This document shows positions 1-8,921 of a stretch of 42,308 bases of DNA, piece after piece. Source of the DNA: Coriobacteriaceae bacterium (lineage in GTDB: Bacteria; Actinomycetota; Coriobacteriia; Coriobacteriales; QAMH01). Under the pieces are notes generated by a model. It did not search any database, was not told the DNA's origin, and saw only the letters and a list, made by a program, of their open reading frames with translations. Where the stretch lies: contig JAJQAN010000028.1 of the NCBI GenBank assembly GCA_021203765.1, positions 1 through 42,308 of the forward strand, read 5' to 3'. Each line of letters begins with the position of its first letter. Position 1 is the first letter of the stretch. The translations under genes and the position numbers were made by a program.

Positions 1-1260
1 GTCATCAACGCCTCCGGCGTCATCGTCCACACCAACCTCGGCCGCAGCGTCCTGGCCGACACGGCCGTCGATGCGGCCTGCGAAGCCGCCCGCAACTACT
101 CGACGCTCGAATACGACACCGAGGCCCTCACGCGCGGCAGCCGCCACGTCCACTACGAGCAGCTCATCTGCAGCCTGACCGGCGCGGAGGCCGCCCTGGC
201 CGTCAACAACAACGCCGCCGCCGTCATGATGGTCCTGTCCGAATTCGCCGCCGGCCGCGAGGCGATCGTCTCGCGTGGCGAACTCGTCGAGATCGGCGGG
301 TCCTTCCGCATCCCCGACATCATGGCGCTCTCGCAGGCCCGGATGGTCGAGGTCGGCACGACGAACAAGACCCGTCTGAGCGACTACGAGAAGGCACTCG
401 GTCCCGAGGTCGCCATGCTCTTGAAAGTACACCCGTCCAACTACCGCCTCGTCGGCTTCACCGAGACGGTCAACACCCACGACCTGCGCAAACTCGCCGA
501 TGAAGAGATCGCCCGCCGCAAGGCCGCAGACGAGGCGGACGCAGGCGAGCTGCTCGTCTACGAGGACCAGGGATCGGGCACGCTCATCCATCTCGACTGC
601 TTCGGCGACGCCGCCGAGCCGACGGTCACCGACTCGCTGCGTGCGGGCTGCGACCTCGTCTCGTTTTCGGGCGATAAGCTCCTCGGCGGTCCACAGGCCG
701 GCATCATCGTCGGCAAGAAATGCTACATCGACCGCCTCAAGGAAAACCCGCTCGCGCGGGCGCTGCGCCTCGACAAGATGACGATCGCCGCCCTCGAGGC
801 CACGCTGCGTCTCTACCTCGATCCGGACGAGGTCCTCAAGACGGTCCCCACGCTGTCCATGCTCTCGACCCCGGCCGCAGACCTCAAGCCCCGCGCCGAG
901 GCCCTGGCATCTGCCATCAAGGAGGCCATCCCCCAACGCTCCGCCAAGGTCTCCGTCGTCGACGAAGTCGCGCGCTGCGGCGGCGGTGCGCTTCCCACCT
1001 GCGACATCGCAAGCTTCGCCGTCTGCGTCGAGTTCAACAAGGGCGATGCCCTCGACTGCGAGCGCTTCATAGTCAACCAGCGCGAGGTCCCCGTCATCGG
1101 CCGCATCAAAAACGAAACGCTGCTCTTCGACGTCCGCACGCTCGTCGCCGATGAAGACTGCGACGAGATCGCCCAGGCGCTGGCCACCTATTTCGACAGC
1201 CTGAAGCGCTCGACCCAATCGAAGACATCCCAAGAGAAACAGAAGGAAGCAGACGCATGA
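1..1260 (+). CDS. selA: L-seryl-tRNA(Sec) selenium transferase SelA (5' truncated by window edge)
   Basis: Frame 1 is open from base 1 (VINASGVIVHTNLGRSVLAD...) into the listed ORF. SelA hallmarks: NNNAAAV, SRGELVEIGGSFRIPDI, VGTTNKT, SFSGDKLLGGPQAGIIVGK, RALRLDKMTIAALEATLRLYL. Stop overlaps the selB start. Confidence 0.97.
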   Translation, partial: VINASGVIVHTNLGRSVLADTAVDAACEAARNYSTLEYDTEALTRGSRHVHYEQLICSLTGAEAALAVNNNAAAVMMVLSEFAAGREAIVSRGELVEIGGSFRIPDIMALSQARMVEVGTTNKTRLSDYEKALGPEVAMLLKVHPSNYRLVGFTETVNTHDLRKLADEEIARRKAADEADAGELLVYEDQGSGTLIHLDCFGDAAEPTVTDSLRAGCDLVSFSGDKLLGGPQAGIIVGKKCYIDRLKENPLARALRLDKMTIAALEATLRLYLDPDEVLKTVPTLSMLSTPAADLKPRAEALASAIKEAIPQRSAKVSVVDEVARCGGGALPTCDIASFAVCVEFNKGDALDCERFIVNQREVPVIGRIKNETLLFDVRTLVADEDCDEIAQALATYFDSLKRSTQSKTSQEKQKEADA

Positions 1261-3182
1261 GCGAGAGTGCCCCTTCGCTCGTCCTCGGTACCGCCGGACA
1301 CATCGATCACGGAAAGTCCGCCCTGGTCAAAGCCTTGACCGGGGTCGACCCGGACCGTTTGGACGCCGAAAAGCAACGCGGCATCACCATCGAGCTCGGA
1401 TTCGCCCGTCTCGATCTGGGCGACGGCCTTTCGGTGGGCGTCGTCGACGTCCCCGGACACGAGCGCTTCGTCCGCCAGATGATCGCCGGGGCGAGCGGCA
1501 TCGACCTCGCCCTGCTCTGCATCGCCGCCGACGACGGCATCATGCCCCAGACGCGCGAGCACCTCGCCGTGCTCGAACTGCTCGGCATCGACCGCTGCGT
1601 GGTCGCCCTCACCAAGGCCGACCTCGTCGACGACGACTGGCTCAAACTCGTCAAAAACGACGTGGCCGCATGCCTGGCCACCACCCCGTATAAGGACGCT
1701 CCCATCGTCGCCGTCTCGTCGGTGACCGGCCAAGGCCTCGACGAGTTGAAAGACGTCCTGGCCGATGCCGTCGAAAAAACCACCCGCCGGACGCGCCGCG
1801 GAGATATCCGCCTGCCGGTCGACCGCGTCTTCACCATCAAGGGAGCCGGCACCGTCGTCACCGGCACCCTCTGGAGCGGTATCGCCGCAGCCGGCGAGGA
1901 GATCAAGGTCCTGCCAGGCGGAAAGCGCAGCCGTATCCGCAGCGTCCAGGTCCACGGCGAGGAGGTAGAGGCCGCACAGCCCGGCCACCGCGTCGCCTTG
2001 AACCTCAACCAGATCGGCACCGACGAGATCTCGCCCGGCGACTTCATCGCCGCACCCGACGCACCGGAGGCGAGCGATCGCTTCGATGCCTACCTCACCT
2101 ACCTCGGCGCCCCCGAATGGGACCGCCCGCTCGAAAGCGGTATGCGGGTCCATGTGGCCCACGGAACGCGGGAGGTCATCGGCCGTGTCCTGCTCATGAA
2201 CCGCCAAAAGACGCTGGAGAGGGGCCAGGGCGCCTACGCCCAGATCCGCCTCGACGAGGACCTGCCGATCGCCTGGCAGGACCGTTTCGTCATCCGCTCC
2301 TTCTCGCCCGTCCACGTCATCGGCGGCGGCACGGTCCTACGCGCGCATCCCCGGCGCACGACCAACCTCACCGACTCCGACAAGGCCCTGCTCGACGCCC
2401 TGCGCGCAGGGGACGAGGCGAACGTCGCCCGTGCCGCCTTCGAGCTTGCCACCCTCCCCGTCGACGCTCCGCGCCTCGCAGCCCTTTCGGGACTGGACGA
2501 GGCAAGCGCCACACGGGAACTGGAGGCCCTGCAACAAGACGGCGTCGCCAAACCTTTGCCGGAATCCAACTACTACACGAGCGCCTCCTTCATACAGAAG
2601 GCGGACGCGCGGATCGAACGCGCGCTTTTGGACTTCCACGAAGCCGAGCCGACCGAGGTCGGCATCACCAAGGAGGCCCTGCGGCGACGCTGCTTCCCCC
2701 AGGCCGATGCCGCCTGCTTCGACGCCCTCGTCGCCCAGGCGGCCTCCGACGGCAAGGCGACCGTCACGGCACGCGGCCTCATCAGCCACCCCTCGGCATC
2801 CGGTGCCACCCAACAGCTCGAGGCCGAGGCCGTCGACAAGCTGGCCGCCATTTTAAGCGAGGCGGGTGTCACGCCCCCGATGACCGAAGACCTGATCGGC
2901 GAGAGCGGCCTGGACAGCTCGCTGGCCTACCGTGCCCTCGGCCACCTCGAAGACGAAGGCCGTATACAGCAGATCGGCCAGAGCTTCTACATCGACTGCA
3001 CGGCACTTGCGCAGCTTGAAGCGGCGGTGCGCGCACGTCTGGCAGACGGGGCGACGGCTAGCGCCGCCGAGCTCAAAGAGGCGATGCAGACGAGCAGGAA
3101 GTATGCGATTCCGCTTTTGGAGTACTTCGATGGCAGGCAGATCACGCGCCGCGAAGGCGACCTGCGTCGTTTGAATTCCTAA
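1257..3182 (+). CDS. selB: Selenocysteine-specific translation elongation factor SelB
   Basis: 641 aa; GTPase motifs GTAGHIDHGKSALVKALTG, DVPGHERFV, TKADLVDDDW, followed by EF-Tu-like and C-terminal winged-helix regions; ATGA overlap with selA. Confidence 0.97.
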   Translation: MSESAPSLVLGTAGHIDHGKSALVKALTGVDPDRLDAEKQRGITIELGFARLDLGDGLSVGVVDVPGHERFVRQMIAGASGIDLALLCIAADDGIMPQTREHLAVLELLGIDRCVVALTKADLVDDDWLKLVKNDVAACLATTPYKDAPIVAVSSVTGQGLDELKDVLADAVEKTTRRTRRGDIRLPVDRVFTIKGAGTVVTGTLWSGIAAAGEEIKVLPGGKRSRIRSVQVHGEEVEAAQPGHRVALNLNQIGTDEISPGDFIAAPDAPEASDRFDAYLTYLGAPEWDRPLESGMRVHVAHGTREVIGRVLLMNRQKTLERGQGAYAQIRLDEDLPIAWQDRFVIRSFSPVHVIGGGTVLRAHPRRTTNLTDSDKALLDALRAGDEANVARAAFELATLPVDAPRLAALSGLDEASATRELEALQQDGVAKPLPESNYYTSASFIQKADARIERALLDFHEAEPTEVGITKEALRRRCFPQADAACFDALVAQAASDGKATVTARGLISHPSASGATQQLEAEAVDKLAAILSEAGVTPPMTEDLIGESGLDSSLAYRALGHLEDEGRIQQIGQSFYIDCTALAQLEAAVRARLADGATASAAELKEAMQTSRKYAIPLLEYFDGRQITRREGDLRRLNS

Positions 3183-3212
3183 GGGATACAAGAAAAGAAG
3201 CTGGGTGAAAAT

Positions 3213-3309
3213 TGGCGGAGATGCGTGCGAATCGAACACACCCAAGACGTTCTGCGCGCCTCACAGCGGCTTTGAAGGCCGTGGGGTCCACCAGGGCCCA
3301 TCCATCTCC
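3213..3309 (-). tRNA. selC: tRNA-Sec (UCA anticodon)
   Basis: Reverse complement GGAGATGGATGGGCCCTGGTGGACCCCACGGCCTTCAAAGCCGCTGTGAGGCGCGCAGAACGTCTTGGGTGTGTTCGATTCGCACGCATCTCCGCCA. 97 nt; anticodon loop CTTCAAA (TCA), long variable arm (GAGGCG/CGTCTT), TTCGATT T-loop, encoded CCA. Adjacent to selAB. Confidence 0.93.
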
Positions 3310-3386
3310 ATGCCAGCCCCCCAATACAGGCGGTATTATACGCTACAATTACGCATTACGACCAGCGTATATGACATAAATGGAGA

Positions 3387-3989
3387 ATGAACATCATGGC
3401 CTATCTCCCACAAGCACAAAACACCCCCTGGCAGCAAAGCAGCGACATCGACTGGTCTCAGACCGCCGTCCTCGTCATCGACATCCTGGGCGGAAGCGAA
3501 GGCGTCACGCCCGGCCTGGAGGACATGGCCGAGGCCGCCGTACGCCTCGTCAAAGCGGCACGCGCCAAGCAGGTGCCCGTCTTCTTCTGCGACGACGCCC
3601 ACCTACCGGGCTGCGACCGTGAGTTGGAGCTGTGGGGAGACCACGGCATCAAGGGTACCGAGGCGGCCCAACCGCTTGCCGCCTTCGAGGTCTGTGACAG
3701 CGACTACGTCGTCCCCAAGCGCCGCTACGACGCCTTCTTTGACACCGACCTCGAGCTGACCCTGCACGAACTCGACATCACCACCCTGGTAGTCTGCGGC
3801 TGCGACACCAACATCTGCGTGCTGCAGACCCTGGCCGGCGCCTACTACCGCGGCTTCAAGACGATCGTCGCCGGTGATGCCTGCGGCACCTTCCTCATCG
3901 GCACGCAGGAAGACGGCCTCGACTACTTCACCCGCTGCTTCGACAGCCGCGTCGTCGACACCCAAAGCATCCTGGACGCGCTGGCCTAA
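3387..3989 (+). CDS. Isochorismatase-family cysteine hydrolase
   Basis: 200 aa; AVLVIDILGG N-terminal motif, VVPKRRYDAFFDTDLELTLHELDITTLVVCGCDTNICVLQTL with the nucleophile-Cys region. Start may be 3396. Confidence 0.85.
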   Translation: MNIMAYLPQAQNTPWQQSSDIDWSQTAVLVIDILGGSEGVTPGLEDMAEAAVRLVKAARAKQVPVFFCDDAHLPGCDRELELWGDHGIKGTEAAQPLAAFEVCDSDYVVPKRRYDAFFDTDLELTLHELDITTLVVCGCDTNICVLQTLAGAYYRGFKTIVAGDACGTFLIGTQEDGLDYFTRCFDSRVVDTQSILDALA

Positions 3990-4000
3990 GGAAGCCCGGA

Positions 4001-5145
4001 TGATCTACTTCGACAACGCCGCAACGACCTGCCCGAAGCCGCCGCAGGTGGCCGAGGCGATCTCTGCCGCGCTCGACAGCTTCGGCGGGGTCGGCCGCGG
4101 GGTGCATGGCGCGTCGCTTGCGGCCGGCATGGGCGTCTACGAGGCGCGATCGGCCGTCGCCGACCTCTTCAACGCGCCTTCCGCCTCGCGCGTCGCCTTC
4201 ACCTCCAACATCACCGAGGCCCTCAACATCGCCATCTCCGGGCTGCTCGGTGCCGGCCAGCATGCCGTCACCACCGCCGCCTCGCACAACTCGGTACTCC
4301 GCCCGCTCTATCGCGCACAGGCCGACGGCGCCGAACTCGACATCGCCCCCATCCGTGCGGACGGCTCGCTCGATACAGACGCCTTCGAAGCGCTCCTGCG
4401 TCCCGACACGCGCCTCGTCGTCCTGACGCACGCCTCCAACCTCACCGGTGACATCTACGACGTCGCAACGCTGACAGCCCTCGCCCACGAGCGAGGTGCC
4501 CTCGTCGTCCTCGACACGGCACAGACCGCCGGCTTCATGGCTATCGACCAGGCCGCCCTCGGCATCGACGTCTTGACCTTCACCGGGCACAAGAGCCTCT
4601 TCGGCCCCCAGGGAACCGGCGGGCTCTGTGTCGCCGAGGGCGTCGAAATCCCGCCGTTCAAGGTCGGCGGCACGGGCGTGCACAGCTTCGACAAAGAACA
4701 GCCCGCCTTCATGCCCGAACGCCTGGAGGCCGGCACCCTCAACGGGCACGGGATCGCCGGGCTCGCCGCCGGCATCACCTTCATCCAGGACACGGGAATC
4801 GAGGCCATCGCCGAGCACGATCGCGACTTGGCGGATCGCTTCAGGGAAGGCATCGCCGACCTCGACGGTCTGCGCATCCTCGGCGGCGGCAGCGCTGCCG
4901 GGCAGACCCCTATCGTCGCCATCGACGTCGACGACGTGGACGCCGGCCTCATCAGCGACCGTCTGAACACCGAATGGGAGATCTGCACCCGGGCGGGTGC
5001 ACACTGCGCGCCCCTCATGCACGAGGCGCTCGGCACGGCGGATCAGGGCGCCGTACGATTCAGTTTCTCGTATTTCAATACCGCCGACGAGATCGACGTC
5101 GCCATCGACGCGATGACGCGGATCGTCGGCGAGCTGCGGAGCTAA
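4001..5145 (+). CDS. Class-V aminotransferase / cysteine desulfurase family protein (selenium-associated TIGR01977-like)
   Basis: Starts MIYFDNAATTCPKPPQV at ATG 4001 (listed ORF start is upstream). PLP-Lys region FTGHKSLFGPQGTGGL, C-terminal Cys region CTRAGAHCAPLMHEALGT. Confidence 0.9.
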
Positions 5146-5154
5146 CCCGCAGGT

Positions 5155-5433
5155 CTAAACCTCGCAGAGCGTCCGCTCGCAGTAGTCGATCTCGGGATCT
5201 TCCAGCAGCTCCATCACGGTTTTACGCGCCGTCAGAGGTGCGGACCAGACCTGCCCGCAACCGGCCGTCAGATTGCTCGGGATGGGCATCATATGCCCGG
5301 GGATGTCGCGCTCCTCGCAGATCTCCTTGAACGCCATCGCATCGGTCGTCGTACAAAAGGTAACGATGATGCGGATCTCCTTGTTGATGTCGCCTAAAGA
5401 CGCCGCGTCGGCTGTCTCATCTGTATCGTACAT
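5155..5433 (-). CDS. DUF3343 (putative Se/S carrier-like) protein
   Basis: Small protein with IIVTFCTTTDAMAFKEICEERDIPGHMMPIPSNLTAGCGQVW; single conserved Cys near the PIP...AGCG motif. Start at 5433 (MYDTD) is preceded by GGAG; ORF can extend to 5454. Confidence 0.8.
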   Translation of the reverse strand: MYDTDETADAASLGDINKEIRIIVTFCTTTDAMAFKEICEERDIPGHMMPIPSNLTAGCGQVWSAPLTARKTVMELLEDPEIDYCERTLCEV

Positions 5434-5459
5434 ATCGTCTCCATCCTCCCCCACGTCGA

Positions 5460-6644
5460 TTATACTCTGGAAAAATAATCCTGCAGGACGGCTAGGAAGC
5501 CGTCCACGTCGCCCTCGGTGCTCTGCTGGGAGAACGAGACGCGGAACGTCGAGGTGACGAGCTCTTCTTTGACTCCCGCGAGTTGCACGACGAGCGGATG
5601 CTTCTTGCGCCAGTCCTCCGGCGGCACGCCCGGATGCAGCGACTCGCAGGCCGAGGTCTTCGACAGGAAGACGTCACGCTCGCTCAGGTATGCCAGCGCG
5701 TCGTCGCTGTTGATGTCGGGAAGGGAGAAGTTGAACAGGTAGGGCGAGCCGTCCTCGCGTGAGTTGACGACCACGTCCGAACGTAGAGCGCGTATGCCCT
5801 CCTCGAGGCGGCGCCTGAGACCCGCGACCTCGCGTTCCTTTTCCGCACGGCGTCCACAGGAGATCTCGACCGCCTTGGCAAAACCGATGATGAGCGGCAG
5901 CGCCTCGGTGCCGCTGCGCAGGCCCTGTTCCTGTCCGCCGCCGAAGGCGGTCGTGAACATCGACGTGTCCTTCTTGACGAACAGGGCGCCGATGCCCTGC
6001 GGTCCTCCAATCTTGTGGCCGCTCAGGCTCGCCAGGTCGACCCCGAGCTCATGCGGAAAGAACGCGACCTTGCCGAAGGCCTGCACCGCATCCGTATGGA
6101 CGAGCGCCTGCGGGGCATAGCGGTCGCGATAGTCGACGATCTGTTCCAACGGAAAGATGTAGCCGAGCTCGTTTTGTACATACATACAGGTGATGAGGGC
6201 GGTGTTCTCGTCGAGGGAGGAGGCCAGGACGTCGAAATCGTAGTCGCCGTGCGGGACGCGTACGTAGCTTACCGGCCAGCCTTCGCGCCTGAGCCCCCGC
6301 ACCGTCTTGGTGACCGAGGGGTGTTCGAGCGTCGAGCAGACGATGCCGTCGCGTTCCTCGCGACAGCAGCGGCAGGAGCCGACGATGGCGAGGTTGTTCG
6401 ACTCCGTTCCGCCGGATGTGAAGTAGACCTCCTCGGGTTCGACCCCGAGCGCATCGGCCAGGACCGCACGGCTCTCCTCAAGGCGTTCACGCGCGTGCCG
6501 ACCCCGCTTGTACAGCGTCGAAGCGTTTCCGAAGCCGTCTTCCATCGCTGCGGTGACCGCCTCGACGACCTCGGGATACGGCTTCGTCGTCGCCGCATTG
6601 TCCAGGTACACTTCCTGCATCCTGCTCTCCGTTCCGTTCGTCAC
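5460..6644 (-). CDS. Cysteine desulfurase, NifS/IscS type
   Basis: VYLDNAATTKPYPEV, FTSGGTESNNLAIVG, LSGHKIGGPQGIGALF, SKTSACESLHPG. Likely start is the internal Met at 6620; operon-like with DUF3343 downstream. Confidence 0.92.
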   Translation of the reverse strand: MTNGTESRMQEVYLDNAATTKPYPEVVEAVTAAMEDGFGNASTLYKRGRHARERLEESRAVLADALGVEPEEVYFTSGGTESNNLAIVGSCRCCREERDGIVCSTLEHPSVTKTVRGLRREGWPVSYVRVPHGDYDFDVLASSLDENTALITCMYVQNELGYIFPLEQIVDYRDRYAPQALVHTDAVQAFGKVAFFPHELGVDLASLSGHKIGGPQGIGALFVKKDTSMFTTAFGGGQEQGLRSGTEALPLIIGFAKAVEISCGRRAEKEREVAGLRRRLEEGIRALRSDVVVNSREDGSPYLFNFSLPDINSDDALAYLSERDVFLSKTSACESLHPGVPPEDWRKKHPLVVQLAGVKEELVTSTFRVSFSQQSTEGDVDGFLAVLQDYFSRV

Positions 6645-6680
6645 ACAATCTTTCCGACCTGTCTTGTCTATTTCCTCATC

Positions 6681-6718
6681 TTGTCAAAAAAGGGTGCGAT
6701 CGATTGTATTACAATCGA
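6681..6718 (+). promoter_or_regulatory. Promoter/operator of the toxin-antitoxin pair, with a perfect 19-bp palindrome
   Basis: TTGTCA (6681) and TCGATTGTA-T-TACAATCGA (6700-6718), placed over the predicted -10 region, ~30 bp upstream of the antitoxin ATG. Confidence 0.6.
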
Positions 6719-6747
6719 GATGTGTTCGAGGCAACGAGGAGGCACCC

Positions 6748-7035
6748 ATGAGTAAAGATGCGATTCTGCACGTGCGGGTCGATCCCGAGGAAAAGGAGCT
6801 GGCAGAGCAGATCTACCGCAACGCCGGCACCAGCCTTTCTGAGGCCGTCCGGGTTTTCATCAACCAAAGCATCAAATACAACGGCCTGCCGTTTCACAGC
6901 ATCAGTTCGGCGAGCAAGGGACATATGAAGGCGAAGGGTCTTCTTCATGCCTACGCCCACAAGGAACTGCGTGAGACGGAACGCGAGGCCTGGATTCGTT
7001 CGCTGAGTGATAAATATGCAGACCTTAATAGATGA
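6748..7035 (+). CDS. RelB/DinJ-family antitoxin
   Basis: MSKDAILHVRVDPEEKELAEQIYRNAGTSLSEAVRVFINQSIKYNGLPF is a ribbon-helix-helix RelB/DinJ signature; ATG follows GAGGAGG. Confidence 0.85.
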   Translation: MSKDAILHVRVDPEEKELAEQIYRNAGTSLSEAVRVFINQSIKYNGLPFHSISSASKGHMKAKGLLHAYAHKELRETEREAWIRSLSDKYADLNR

Positions 7036-7387
7036 AACCGTCATCCTGCGCTACCTGCTCGAGGACGAGCCACGTACCTTCCAGCAGGCCTGCTCCGTCA
7101 TCGAATCAGGCGAGGCCTACACCTACCCGGAGATCTTCGCCCGCTGCGCCGTCACGCTCCGTGACGTCTACCGCGTGCCACGCAGCCAGATCGGCGCTGT
7201 CCTCAACGAGGTCCTCGACGACATCTACGTCGTCGAAGACGACACGGTCCGCTACGCCAACAACCTCTTCGGCACGAGCATGCTCGACTACGTCGATTGC
7301 CTCTTCGTCGCCCGTAACACCCTCAAAAAAGAGCACGTCATGAGCTTCGACAAGCCGCTCATGAAACGCACCCTGCCGTATCCGTAG
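7016..7387 (+). CDS. PIN-domain toxin (putative ribonuclease)
   Basis: MQTLIDETVILRYLLEDEP, TYPEIFARCAVTLRDVY, SMLDYVDCLFVAR, SFDKPLMKR: PIN acidic-residue pattern. Overlaps the antitoxin 3' end by 20 bp. Confidence 0.8.
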   Translation: MQTLIDETVILRYLLEDEPRTFQQACSVIESGEAYTYPEIFARCAVTLRDVYRVPRSQIGAVLNEVLDDIYVVEDDTVRYANNLFGTSMLDYVDCLFVARNTLKKEHVMSFDKPLMKRTLPYP

Positions 7388-7410
7388 TGCTCAAATCCCG
7401 CCAATAGCAA

Positions 7411-7442
7411 CAGGCACCGACGACCGAAGTCGCCGGTGCCTG
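7411..7442. terminator. Strong inverted repeat between convergent PIN toxin and focA (possible bidirectional terminator)
   Basis: CAGGCACCGaCGAC-cgaa-GTCGcCGGTGCCTG; no clear T-tract. Confidence 0.5.
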
Positions 7443-7515
7443 AGCCTCCATAGCCGCGCGCATTCACATGTGAGTGAGGGAGTTCAGCGCGGGTTACGAC
7501 TTGTTCGGGCGTATC

Positions 7516-8382
7516 CTACCCCTCGTTCTGCTCCTGCTTCTTCTCCTGCTTCTTGTGGTAGATGAACCAGTAGGCAAGACCGACGACGACGGCGCCGCCG
7601 ACGATGTTGCCGAGCGTTGCAGCACTGAGATTGTAGAAAATCGATCCGATGTTGAGCGCATCGACGTTCGCCACATCTGCACCGTAGCCCATCAGCTTGA
7701 GAACGAAGCCGTTGGGCAGGAAGAACATGTTGGCAACACAGTGCTCGAAGCCACAGGCAACGAAGGCTGAGATCGGTAAGAGGATGCCGAGAACCTTGTC
7801 GGCGATGGTGCGTCCTGCAAAGCCGATCCACACGGCCAGGCAGACGAGGATGTTGCACATGATGCCTTTGCCGAAGAGTGTGACCCAACTCGGGGTCACC
7901 TTGCTCACGGCCACACTGACCATCGTATCGCCGACCGCACCGCTGTTCATGGCGCAGACCTGCGCAAGCGTGATCAGCGCGACGGCGACCAGTGCGCCGC
8001 AGAAGTTACCGACAAAGACGATGCCCCAGTTCTTGAAGACCTTGCCCCAGCTGACCTGACGCGACATCGCGCCGCAGACCATGAGGCAGTTGCCGGTGAA
8101 CAGTTCGGCGCCGCAGCACAGGACCAGTTCGAGACCGAGACAGAAGCACAAGCCTCCGACCAGACGCTGCACCGCAAAGGGCATAGTCGAATCGCCCAAA
8201 AACAGCATGAAGAAGGTCGCGCCAAGCGCGATGAAGAAACCGGCCAGCATCGCCGACACGAAGCACCTTCCCGCCTTCATGTTGCCCTTGTTGACGGCCG
8301 TCGCCTCCGCTTTCGCTTCGGTTGCTGCCGGTGCCAACGCATCGGGGGCGAGCCCTGCTAAATCTTCCTTTTCTACTGCCAT
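7516..8382 (-). CDS. focA: Formate/nitrite transporter, FocA family
   Basis: MAVEKEDLAG... with AMLAGFFIALGATF, AELFTGNCLMVCGAMSR, NFCGALV, GFEHCVANMFFLPNG typical of FNT channels; last gene of the FHL operon. Confidence 0.92.
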   Translation of the reverse strand: MAVEKEDLAGLAPDALAPAATEAKAEATAVNKGNMKAGRCFVSAMLAGFFIALGATFFMLFLGDSTMPFAVQRLVGGLCFCLGLELVLCCGAELFTGNCLMVCGAMSRQVSWGKVFKNWGIVFVGNFCGALVAVALITLAQVCAMNSGAVGDTMVSVAVSKVTPSWVTLFGKGIMCNILVCLAVWIGFAGRTIADKVLGILLPISAFVACGFEHCVANMFFLPNGFVLKLMGYGADVANVDALNIGSIFYNLSAATLGNIVGGAVVVGLAYWFIYHKKQEKKQEQNEG

Positions 8383-8393
8383 ATCGTACCTCC

Positions 8394-8921
8394 TCACTCC
8401 GCTTCTTCGAGCTCCGGCTCTTCTTCCGGAAGCGGCTCTTCCTCTGCAGCAAGCGGATTGACCGAACACTCACCGGTGTAGAGAAACTCGCTTCCTGCTT
8501 TTAACCAATCATAGATGCGATGGACCGCCGCATCGACCTCCGGTGTCAGGGCGCCCATGAATTCGGTCTGTGCCGGCTGTATGCCCAAAAAGACGACCCT
8601 GCCGCAGCAGCTTTCCAACTCGTCGAGCAAGAACGTGATGGGGAGCGAATGGGTCGTGATCATGAAGTCGGTTGACACCGCATTGCGGTCCACCGTCTTG
8701 ATGGTTCCCGGCTCTTCGCCCATGTCGGCGGCATCCACCAGCAGCAATATATCGGGTTCTTTGCGGCGGATGACCGAGAGTTCGTCTTCGGGCGTCTGCC
8801 CGCCGTCGATGACGTCCCAACCCTCGATCGGATCGTCCTCCATCAGTTTGGCCAACAACGCTCCTCCAGCGTCATCGCCACGCAACACCGCCCCCACGGT
8901 AAATACCAGTTTGCCACTCAT
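8394..8921 (-). CDS. hycI: Hydrogenase 3 maturation endopeptidase HycI
   Basis: VGAVLRGDDAGGALLAKLMED, WDVIDGGQTPEDELSVIRR, LLVDAADMGEEPGTI, MITTHSLPITFLLDEL, VFLGIQPAQTEF; acidic C-terminal tail. Confidence 0.93.
   Translation of the reverse strand: MSGKLVFTVGAVLRGDDAGGALLAKLMEDDPIEGWDVIDGGQTPEDELSVIRRKEPDILLLVDAADMGEEPGTIKTVDRNAVSTDFMITTHSLPITFLLDELESCCGRVVFLGIQPAQTEFMGALTPEVDAAVHRIYDWLKAGSEFLYTGECSVNPLAAEEEPLPEEEPELEEAE

Noticed and set aside
1188-2315. 375-aa minus-strand ORF opposite selA/selB
   Set aside because: Shadow ORF; SelB reading frame is clearly functional.
3928-5022. 364-aa minus-strand ORF opposite the class-V aminotransferase
   Set aside because: Shadow ORF; aminotransferase motifs lie on the plus strand.
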